64,000 nucleotides of DNA from contig CAJHQP010002195.1 of the NCBI GenBank assembly GCA_905132765.1, forward strand, positions 27,698 to 91,697, read 5' to 3'. Every line of letters starts with the position of its first letter. The stretch's first letter is position 1. A program made the translations under genes and the position numbers. Positions 55,752 through 64,000 of the stretch are shown piece by piece. This DNA comes from Moricandia arvensis. Its lineage: Eukaryota > Streptophyta > Magnoliopsida > Brassicales > Brassicaceae. Below the pieces are notes generated by a model. The model made no database searches. It was not told the origin of the DNA and saw nothing but the letters and a program-made list of their open reading frames with translations.

Positions 55752-56106
55752 TCTATTATATTAAAATAGAGTTCTATTTGAATTTACCGTGGCATGATTT
55801 TAATTTGGACCTATTGAATATGTTGTAATTAAAATATATGTTATTTATCTATAATATTAAAACAAAATCTTTCTAAAGATCTTTCCTTTAATTTAATTTG
55901 ATAATTACAAACAATATAACTCTTATATTTATACTTAACATAATTAATTAATATTTCATTTCATAACTTATTTTACGTTCCATTTCATTTGTACGTTTAA
56001 CAAGGCTCATGTTATTTAACATAACTCCTTATATAATTTAATTTGAGAACATAAATTATAAATATAAATATAAATTATCCGCGCAACCGCGCGGATCAGA
56101 ATCTAG
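55752..56106 (+). mobile_element. short non-autonomous Helitron
   Basis: The 5' end A|TCTATTATATTAAAATAGA (from 55752) has the TC start typical of plant Helitrons. The 3' end has a stem ATCCGCGC (56077-56084) / GCGCGGAT (56089-56096), then TCAGAATCTAG|T. Stem plus CTAG, inserted between A and T, is the Helitron hallmark. A second 5'-like end, TCTATAATATTAAAACA, begins at about 55848, so two elements may be nested or share one 3' end. No coding capacity. Confidence 0.8.
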
Positions 56107-57299
56107 TTTTATTTTATTTTGCTATATAGCCTTACATAGTTATGAACCTTGAAATATTTTTTCTTGCTCCTTTTATTAATACATAAAAGGAATCAAAAAT
56201 ACTAATAATAGATTTTTTATTCATAAAGTTTTACAAAATGATATATTTGCAAAAAAACAAATGGTAATAATGTAGTGAACACTACTATTATTTTTTATTT
56301 TATTAAAAAAATAGTTTCTTCAACTTTGTCTCATGTTTCTAATTTTGAAATGTATAAACTATAAAAAATAAACGTTTTTAGGAAAAGAAAAGAAGATAAA
56401 ATCATATCAATTGTATTTTTATCTTTTTAAAATCTTTTTGTAATAAGACTAACTCTTAGATCATAAAATATTTTTTACAGTTTGTAACATATAATATTTG
56501 ATTTAAATAAAATTTATTTATTTTAGCAAAAATTTGATAGTATTTATTATTTTGTTTTTTACAACTAGTAAAATAAAAATAGGGGAACTTTTATGTTTAC
56601 CATATTATTGGTACCATTTTCGTTTTTAATTTCATTAAAGAGATATTTTCGTAAATATCATTTTTGTAAGAGGTAATTTAAAAAAAAAAAATTAGAATTC
56701 TAAATTTTACATTTTAAATTCTACCCCCACTTCTCAACATTGAATTCTAAGTTTTAGATTATAACCCAAATGTTATAAGTTTGTTTTTTTCTCTTAAAAA
56801 ATAAGAATAAAATTGATTAAAATAAAATGAAAAATGATACTAAGAAAATAATATTTTTGATAATTTTCAAGATCCAATTATGATAATAAAAAGTTTATTC
56901 TCGTATCTCTTATTACTGTTTTCTCTAGCAAGTAACGTAAAAGAACTGTTGCGTATCATTTTAATATAATAGTTATCTCGTGATGGCTTGCCTGGTCCTA
57001 CTTCAGATTACAGCAAGAATTACTGTTTAATTGTCTCTTTGGGATCTCTAGATAATAAAGAAAGAAAAAAAAACTCACAAGTGTGCCATTGACCTCACAG
57101 CTCACAGACCCGACTTGCATTCAAGCTCAAGCAACATCACTTCCAACCACCGCATTACATTTACATACGGTTGTTCTGATTCAGACAAGGCACCAACTAC
57201 TTTCTTTCTTGTTCTGTTCTGTTGGAAAAATTCACAAATCTCAGTGTGTATTGAATCTGAAACAGTCCTGATTCAGAAAGTTTCAGGCTTCTGGATCCG
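56107..57299. other. AT-rich spacer, STELLO1 upstream region
   Basis: Contains the second MITE (56587-56880). 57060-57290 is probably STELLO1 leader sequence. No other gene. Confidence 0.5.
56587..56880 (+). mobile_element. MITE, copy 2 of the family
   Basis: Aligns in opposite orientation with 38108-38390. Shared landmarks in order are GTTTACCA, CATTAAAGAGATATTTTCGTAAATATCA, TAAATTTTACATT, CTACCCCCACTTCTCAAC, AAGTTTTAGATTA, AACCCAAATGTTATAAGT and GATTAAAATAAAATGAAAAATG. Confidence 0.65.
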
Positions 57300-59758
57300 A
57301 TGTTGTTCAAGATCGCGCGGCCGAAGCCGGCCGAAGTCTCAGATCAGAGAGCTACCTACTCACCGACAGATCCGACGGTTCACCGAACCGAAAAACCTAG
57401 ACTTTACCTCGTGGGTCTCCGAGAAACGTCTCGAGGAATCGTCATCTTCTTCCTCCTCATCGTCACCGTAGCATCATTCCTCTTCCTCTACAACACCACC
57501 GACACTGCTTCCCTCTTCTGTTTCCAGTCCCAGTCAACTCAATCTCTCCAACCCCTCACTCGTCCCATATCAAATGGAGTTCGATCCAAGTTCTTCCCGA
57601 CAAGACCTCCCCTTACGCTAGCTTCCTCACCGAAAATGGATCGTTGTCTCGGTGACGAATAACCCACAGAGGAGCTCAAGGGGCTGGTGAAGAATCCGGG
57701 GATGGCAAGTTCTAGCGGTTGGGAACTCGATGACACCTAAGGATTGGAGTCTTAAAGGGTGCGATCTTTCTTGTCTCTAGATGCTCAAGCTGGTTGGGTT
57801 ACCGTGTTTTAGACCACTTGCCTTATGATTCTTTGTGAGGAAGAGTGTTGGTTACTTGTTTGCGATCCAGCACGGTGGCTAAGAAGATCTATGATGCGGA
57901 TGATCGTGGGGAAGTGATTGGTGGTGATCTAGGGAAGTGGTTTTGATGTGGAGTTGGTTGGTGAAGATGCTAAGCAAGAGCCGGTTTTTGCAGTATAGTC
58001 TGAGGAATCCGAACAGGACTGTGGTGAAATCCTTATATTCATTTCGGACAACGTTCGGTTTGGCCCAGAGGTTTGCCTTTAGAGAATGTAGGTGAGATTA
58101 ATCATGAGGAGTATTACACTGAAGTGTTTGGTGGTAAGAGCAGTTTATACAGCAAGGGGTTTCAAATGGTTTACCTGATGTTGATTCAGTGTTTTACTTC
58201 ACAAGGAAGACGACTTAGAGGCCTTTGATATTAGGTTTGATGAGCATGCTCCTAAAAGTGGCTTTGCCTCAAGGTGTGATGGTTCGCAGTTAACTCGTTT
58301 AACACTCTTTACCATTCGCACTGCGTTTTGGGGGTTGATGCTTCCTGTTTCGGTTATTCCATGGCTTCTGATGTGTTGAGAGGTACTGGGGACAGAGGTT
58401 GTTGTGGGAGCTTGGGGTTTACGTTGCTGTTTATCCACCTACGGGGCTCACCGGTTTGATAGAATCGAAGCTTACCCTTTTGCAGAGGAGAAGGATCTTC
58501 ATGTCAACGTTGGGTCGTTTAATAAAGTTCTTACTTGCTTGGAGATCCGAGAAGCACAGTTTCTTTGAGACGATACTTGATCTGAGCTTTGCTATGCTGA
58601 AGAAGGGTTTTGGACAGAACAGGATTTGAAATCACAGCTGCTTGGCTTCAGGATTTGATTACTTCGGATACCAACAACCTAGGCTGATGTCACTAGAACT
58701 GGATCGTCCACGAGCTACTATAGGTCATGGGGATAGAAAAGAGTTTGTTCCGAGGAAGTTGCCTTCGGTGCATCTAGGTGTTGAGGAGACAGGTACAGTG
58801 AGCACTGAGATAGGGAACTTGATTAGGTGGAGGAAGAACTTTGGGAACGTTGTTCTTGTTATGTTTTGTAATGGTCCCGTTGAACGCACCGCTCTTGAGT
58901 GGAGGTTACTTTACGGTAGAGTGTTCAAGACTGTGGTGATATTGTCTTCTCAGAAGAACTCAGATCTCTATGTTGAAGAAGCCAAACACGATCACATTTA
59001 CAAGTAAGAACTTTCTCAAGGTTAAGTTGTATGCTAACTGAAATTGTAACTTCTAATGGTATGTTTGTATTTATATTTTTAGGCATCTACCGAAGATATT
59101 TGATCGGTACAGTAGCGCAGAAGGGTTCTTGTTTGTTGAAGATGATACAATTCTCAACTACTGGAATCTACTTCAAGCTGACAAGACGAAGATATGGACT
59201 ACAGACAAGGTATAACATGTTCATCACATTGTCATTTTCTTGCTATCTGGATATGTGTATCTTACAAGGCAATGGTTTAGGTATCGAAGTCATGGACATC
59301 AGTGAAGACCGACCGAGAAGTCTGATTGGTTCTCTGTACAAGCCGAGTTAGTGAAGAGAATTGTAAGTACAATGCCGGCTCATTTCCAAGTTAACTACAA
59401 GGAAGCAGCCAAGAACAATCAAGACACCTTAACGGTATGCAGCTCAGAGGTATTCTATGTGCCTAAACGATATGTGACCGACTTTACCGAGCTTGTGGAG
59501 CTCGTGGGGGATATGGACTTGCATTACAAAGTGGCTCTACCAATGTTCTTCATGTCGATGGATTCGCCTCAGAACTTTGACCCAGTTCTTGGTTCTATGG
59601 TGTATAAGAGGAAGTCGTCTTCGTTTAACTCTTCTTTGAGTTTGTATTCTGCTCAAGCACCTGCTGTTCACCCATGGAGCATATCGAGTGAGCAAGATTT
59701 CATCAAATTGGTTGGACAAATGGCTGAAGGTGACCCACTACTAATGGAACTTGTATGA
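57300..59758 (+). pseudogene. STELLO-type Golgi glycosyltransferase-like (DUF288) locus, frameshifted
   Basis: Corresponds to STELLO1 (At2g41770), a type II Golgi membrane protein that binds cellulose synthases and helps assemble the cellulose synthase complex. The start lies near 57300. The cytosolic part (IRELPTHRQIRRFTEPKNLDF) and the membrane anchor (IVIFFLLIVTVASFLFLYNTTDT, about 57440-57510) lie in different frames. The central domain from 57650 to 58630 is present as short in-frame pieces (DADDRGEVIGGDLG, EINHEEYYTEVFGG, KFLLAWRSEKHSFFETILDLSF) with many single-base shifts. 58642-59004 is a clean exon to HDHIYK, then an intron to about 59082, HLPKIFDRYSSAEG, a second intron (59210-59279) with a frame slip near 59305, and an intact last segment 59351-59758 ending AEGDPLLMELV. 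Gene structure is whole, but at least six small indels break it. Confidence 0.85.
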
Positions 59759-60049
59759 TGACAGAGTCGGGTGATAGAGCTTGCAGTAATGCAATGATAG
59801 ATAAAAACAGAGTTGATACAAAAGATTGTGGCCTTTTGGTTCCCTTTCAGAATATTTTTTTGGAGAAAGTGATGTAATGTTCCATTGTAACCATACATTT
59901 CGTGAATTGTATAATGTTTCCCCATCTAAAATCAGTCTCTTCTTCATCAATGAAGACAACAAAACGTTTCAGAAAGTTGGAAACAAGGTTTGAACGTAAG
60001 AATTGTGTGACCAAGTTGTTAAACCCACAAAGAAAGACACTTGGAATGT
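59759..60049. other. spacer between convergent STELLO1 and NTAQ1
   Basis: Shared 3' region. No other feature seen. Confidence 0.5.
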
Positions 60050-61356
60050 TTAAGGAAGCTTGGTGAAGAGATCCTGAAGCTGCTCGTGGCTCACCAAGAC
60101 ACCAAGTTTCTGTGAGATTGCTTCTCTCACTGTCTCAGGATCCAAGCTCGGCAATGTATCCGTACTGCTCATGGCAATGTAATCGCTCAAATTGTGCAAG
60201 ACTCCGTCTTCAAAAGCAAAAGAACGAGCTGAGGAAATGAATATTGTTAAAGGAAGGGTGAAGAAGTTGTTACAGCTTTTACCTTGGGCAACAATGGGCT
60301 GATAGGATGGAGGTTGAGCAATCCAGCTTCCATCAGGCTCTTTCATGTGTCTTCTATCAGAAGCAAAGTGCTTAAAGAAGAGAGGAGCATGCACAACGCG
60401 AAAGAACCTGATCTCAACCAGACAAAAGAACAAAAGGAGCTAACATCATATTATCCTAACATTCCCAGCAAAAGGCTACTGCTTTGACTTTGATGGTAAA
60501 GTGATGGATATACCTCTGATATTCAGCAAAGAGCTGAAAAGATGGCTGGATAGTTTCAGACACGTATGAAGCTAACGGTGAAGGGAAAGGCAAAGTCGAA
60601 TCGAGATCCCACACTAAAGGCTCAGAATCACTTTCTTTCTTCCTCTATTGATGCAAATAGAGAAACCAAAATCAAGCTCAACAAAGTACATTGCACTTTC
60701 TGTCAACAGATACATTGAACTAAGTTCAATCTCATCAGCTCGGACATTATGTTTGTTAACCTGGACACAGATGACATGATAATCCCAGAGTACAATCCCA
60801 TCAGCTCTGCTACTAGCTTTCTTGATGCCATAAGTGGAACCTACAGGACACCTAGTCAACATTATCGATAATGGACATAGACACAACATTATAGCTTGTA
60901 TTGAAACATTGCAATACAAACACGAAACATAGAAAACAGATAACAAGAGAAAAACATGCTTGCCTGCTTCTTCTCATTAGAGATGAAAAACAACAAACAG
61001 ATCGGAACGAGTCTCATCCGCTACACCATTCTCGGACAACGTCTTGCAGAGTAGATACACGTTCTCTTCGCTACCAAAAAAAAGTCAAACATTTTTTTCT
61101 AGGTTCTTACATGTACCAACAACAACCACCAAAAAAGACAATAGATTGTCCGAAAGAGGAACGGAAAGTAAAACCCTAAAAAGTTTTTTTGGTATTGTAA
61201 GCAAGTTAGACTAGCTGCTCTCTCATTTGAAGGAACCTGAATCAAGGGAGTTTGTTTTAGATCAAAAGAAGGGGTAGAAGAGTACCTACCAGTAGAAAGG
61301 GGTGTGTTGAACTGAGTGACATCCATCGCCGGAAGCTCCGAGATGACGCTGGACAT
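60050..61356 (-). pseudogene. NTAQ1: N-terminal glutamine amidohydrolase NTAQ1, four indels (6 exons)
   Basis: Exons on the minus strand: 61356-61290, 61070-60964, 60840-60761, 60644-60514, 60407-60283 and 60207-60050. NTAQ1 deamidates N-terminal Gln to Glu in the Arg/N-degron pathway. The catalytic Cys straddles exons 1-2 (YC/EENVY), the His is in WDYHVICVQ (exon 3) and the Asp is in VWDLDS (exon 4). The end (SQKLGVLVSHEQLQDLFTKLP) is intact. One C is missing in the TTCAACACACC run of exon 1, an extra T is in GTTTTTCATC (exon 2), and two extra bases lie at the start of exon 3 (CACTTATGGCATCAAGAA). Exons 4-6 are clean. The exon-2 donor is AG|GCAAGC, a GC-AG intron. Either recent pseudogene or consensus error. 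Position fits At2g41760. Confidence 0.85.
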
Positions 61357-61484
61357 TTGTTGTGGTTTTTAGATCAGATGTCTCTATATTTTTCTTACTT
61401 GTAGCGAACTTTGATCATCTTCTCCTCTTCTAATGGTGTGGCACAGAGAAAAAAAGAAAAAGAAGTCCTTTGCAGTTCATCGGG

Positions 61485-61705
61485 TCTAGCGTACGTCGTA
61501 TCGATGATTTAGTGAAACGGCGTCGTATCGTGGGATTAACTCAAAACGGCGTTTAGTTAAGTTAAACGGCGTCGTATAGTGATTATGTTGAAACGGGCGT
61601 CGTATATGTGATAAGAAACTGTCGTACCGTGAATATGCCGTGTCGTAGATATGTTACGACGTCGTATCGTGGAATAAGTGACAACGGCGTCAAACTCAGC
61701 ACCAC
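61485..61705. repeat. degenerate AAACGGCGTCGTATCGTG repeats
   Basis: About nine imperfect copies, spaced roughly 22-32 bp, of a motif based on AAACGGCGTCGTATCGTG (for example near 61515, 61560, 61590 and 61662). It is rich in CpG, unlike the surrounding AT-rich DNA. It lies 130-350 bp upstream of the NTAQ1 start. Confidence 0.8.
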
Positions 61706-63454
61706 GCCTCTCTTTTCATCATCGTCTACCTCTTACCGTACTTCTTCCAAGAGAGGAAGCTGATTAGTGTGTTGAAGAGGTTGCAATAAGAGTACTAAAA
61801 GCTCATGAACACCAACCTAAGTTATATACTGGTAAAGAGATTAACAACCAGTTAGAAGAAGAGAATGAGTTTGGTCTTTTTATACTCTGTATTTTTGATA
61901 TAACTTTTATAACGTTATTCCAGCCAGTGTTGTATTAACTCTAGAGTTGTACTTCTACATCAATAGTTACATTAGGAGAAGAAAGCAAATCATACACTTC
62001 CGTAACCTTTCTGTGTGGAACAGGGACCGATCGATCATCACGTAGACCTTTATTAATAATAACTTGAAAAGAAGAAGACGACATGGGGGGACCATGGGAC
62101 ATTCTTCCACGTGACTTAAACTTGAGGCAAGTTCGTGACCATCCATTTCCCATCATATATACTTTGGGAATTTTAGTTAAGGATATGTGGTGGCGTAACA
62201 CTTTTTCACATGATATGTTCAGCTTTTTAAGCCTCGATGTTATTATATACTCTGCCTAGTTCCTAAAGTACCATAGTATTCTATTTAGATTCATCAAATC
62301 CTCCATATTCAAATTGGGATCTCATGTTTAGCTCATTTCATGTTTTGAATGCTCATTCTTCCTTTCGTCTATGTTCTTCAACACTATCATTATCGCTAGT
62401 GTATGATAGTGTTGTTTGCCTGACTCTTATCAAGTCCCCAAATATCTAATCCAAACTCGTACTCCCTCTTTGGTAGTGTTATTATACATATTTTCGTACA
62501 ATCCTATAACCGTTAGATTTCTACAAGTAGAAACACACACATTCATTCTATGTAGTATATAAATTTAGAGATTCAACATCAGATAGACTGATAGAACTTG
62601 TATTGTATTATTGTATATACTGATAAGGCGCAAGTTTTCTCTGAATGGACACTATGGTCCACGATTTCATTACACAATTGATCACTCATAATACTTAGCT
62701 AATTATGATATATAGTAAGTTGTTGTTTTTTGCGAGAATATATAGTAAGTGTTTAAGAATGTTGACTGTCAAAGCCAACGAGTTTCAACTAATTATGATT
62801 AGATAACCTTAAATGACTCAAATAATTGATTAGGCAAACATAAAATACAAAAGCATTGATGGTAGCTGATTCTGAAATCTCTTGTACATAAACTATGATT
62901 TATATTCCATTAATTATTTGGTACTTGGTATATTACCAAAATGAGGAGAAGAAAGTAGAGACGAAAGGAAACAAGTATATCCATGTCTCTTGACCTCTTG
63001 CTAAAGCCTAAATAGTAGAAAGTAGGCTGTTATGTTTGAAACACTGTCTTCGGCTGTTATGTTATACTGCACTTATCTGTTTTTTCTGATTTTTGGTATT
63101 TTTAATTGTTTTCTTTCATTATGAGGGAAAGTGGACTTTTATTTCAAAAAAGATGCAATATGTCGATATCACATGCTAAAGTGTCTATCCTGATTATATT
63201 GAAATGATGAGACCAATCTCTCCATTAACAACATATGGTATACATATATTTATCATTTTTTGAATATATGTTAAATTTTATTAATATATAGCTTATTCAT
63301 TCTTATAAGACTTTCATATTCCAACGTTCTATAATACTAGAACTATGTAAAATGTATATGAATAACTTTTTGTTTATTTTTGTAAGATCTTTTCCTACAT
63401 AGGTGATGTATATAATAGTAAAATTTCACTTATGATTTCTTACAAACTTTTGTA
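61706..63454. other. right spacer, no gene recognised
   Basis: An 86-codon minus-strand frame at 61941-62201 (Ser/Lys-rich, one HGPPMSSSSFQV segment) has no recognised relative. The remainder is AT-rich. Confidence 0.45.
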
Positions 63455-63705
63455 CTATCTGTTTCTTAAAAAGTGTTATTTAACATTCTACATAAAGAGT
63501 ATTATATTAAAATTTCTAATTCAAATTATATCTATTTTCAATTTAATATTTAATATTAATTATAAACTGCATTTATCTTATAATAATTTTATTTGTCTCA
63601 AATACTATTGATCAAATAGGTATCTTTAATAAAAACATAAATGCATCTTAGTCATTTTCTTCATTTGTGAAAGTCAAATAACACTTTTTATGAAAATGGT
63701 GAAAG
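63455..63705. mobile_element. Stowaway-like MITE
   Basis: 251 bp flanked by TA dinucleotides (63453-63454 and 63706-63707). The left terminus CTATCTGTTTCTTAAAAAGTGTTATTTAAC pairs with the complement of the right end, CTTTCACCATTTTCATAAAAAGTGTTATTTGAC. These ends resemble the CTCCCTCYGTTTC terminus of plant Stowaway elements. Confidence 0.7.
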
Positions 63706-63869
63706 TATAATTGTTTTGTAAATGTATAGTATATAATTAGTTTGTTATTGTTGTTAAAAAAAACTAGTGTGTTATTGTTTCCTAGGTTGCTTTTATTACT
63801 CTATTTTTAATATAAATAGTATTAAGGTTTTTGCTCAATGATACTTTAAAAAAATATACAATTTGTTTC

Positions 63870-63955
63870 GGTTAAATAAAGTATCATTTAATAAAAATAT
63901 TTTAATTAATAAATAAAGTATCATTTAATAAAAATATTTCAATTAATAAAAGAAA
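63870..63955 (+). repeat. 36-bp tandem duplication at the right end
   Basis: AAATAAAGTATCATTTAATAAAAATATTT.AATTAATA occurs twice in direct succession (about 63875-63913 and 63914-63951) with one base difference. AT-rich, non-coding. Confidence 0.85.
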
Positions 63956-64000
63956 TACACTATTTTGTAGTTGGTCACAAATTTAAAAACATTAAATTTT

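Noticed and set aside
61941..62201. 86-codon minus-strand ORF
   Set aside because: No domain, signal or recognised relative, and it is within chance length for this composition; left as unexplained.
1..64000. CRISPR array, phage, operon or integrated virus
   Set aside because: No regularly spaced identical repeats, no prokaryotic gene organisation and no viral coat or polymerase ORF; everything fits a plant chromosome.

Overview
The window is nuclear DNA of a Brassicaceae plant, most likely a Brassica or close relative. It shows plant spliceosomal introns, AT-rich spacers, plant-type CACTA, Mutator, hAT, Helitron, SINE and MITE remnants, and proteins that I recognise as counterparts of Arabidopsis thaliana chromosome 2 genes. 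Recognised genes run right to left in one monotonic series: NTAQ1, STELLO1, an At2g41780-like gene, the PXM16 peptidase, RPS2, an AGP peptide, an At2g41945-like gene, an NST1-like gene, a PTI1-like kinase, SINAT1, a WRC protein, a DC1 protein, NUDX23, a two-RRM protein, UVI4/POLYCHOME, complex I subunit ESSS and STIPL2. This corresponds to about At2g41760 to At2g42330. Many Arabidopsis genes of that interval are absent, as expected of one fractionated copy of a mesopolyploid genome. Assignments come from remembered protein similarity, not a search.

Left part (1-9 kb): a decayed STIPL2 copy, a degenerate three-unit repeat, ESSS (minus) head-to-head with UVI4 (plus), and the ten-exon RRM gene. 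Several non-coding parts of these genes have expanded by local duplication: the UVI4 leader intron, the UVI4 3' region and an intron of the RRM gene.

Centre-left (9-26.5 kb): a tandem segmental duplication of NUDX23 plus the neighbouring DC1 gene. Unit B (18.4-21.2 kb) is intact. Unit A (9.9-15.5 kb) is dead: it lacks exon 1, has lost the Nudix box, is split by a truncated CACTA element whose transposase carries stop codons, and holds a SINE with a 17-bp target duplication. An SQD1 pseudogene abuts it, and a small hydrophilic-protein gene lies between the units. The WRC gene follows, after a 1.1-kb Mutator-type element and a G-quadruplex-prone tract.

Centre (26.5-35 kb): a long spacer with a MITE, a hAT-like element full of CGGGTC motifs, a tRNA-Ser(GCT) and a SINE, then an intact SINAT1.

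Right part (35-64 kb): the PTI1-like kinase, NST1-like, At2g41945-like, RPS2, STELLO1 and NTAQ1 loci all carry small indels, many in homopolymers. The AGP peptide and the At2g41780-like gene between them are intact. This is either real pseudogenisation of a redundant block or uncorrected consensus error. A solo LTR, Helitron ends and a Stowaway MITE fill the spacers. I found no CRISPR, operon or other prokaryotic system. The most notable structures are the NUDX23-DC1 duplication with its layered insertions, the intron-boundary duplications, and the concentration of indels.
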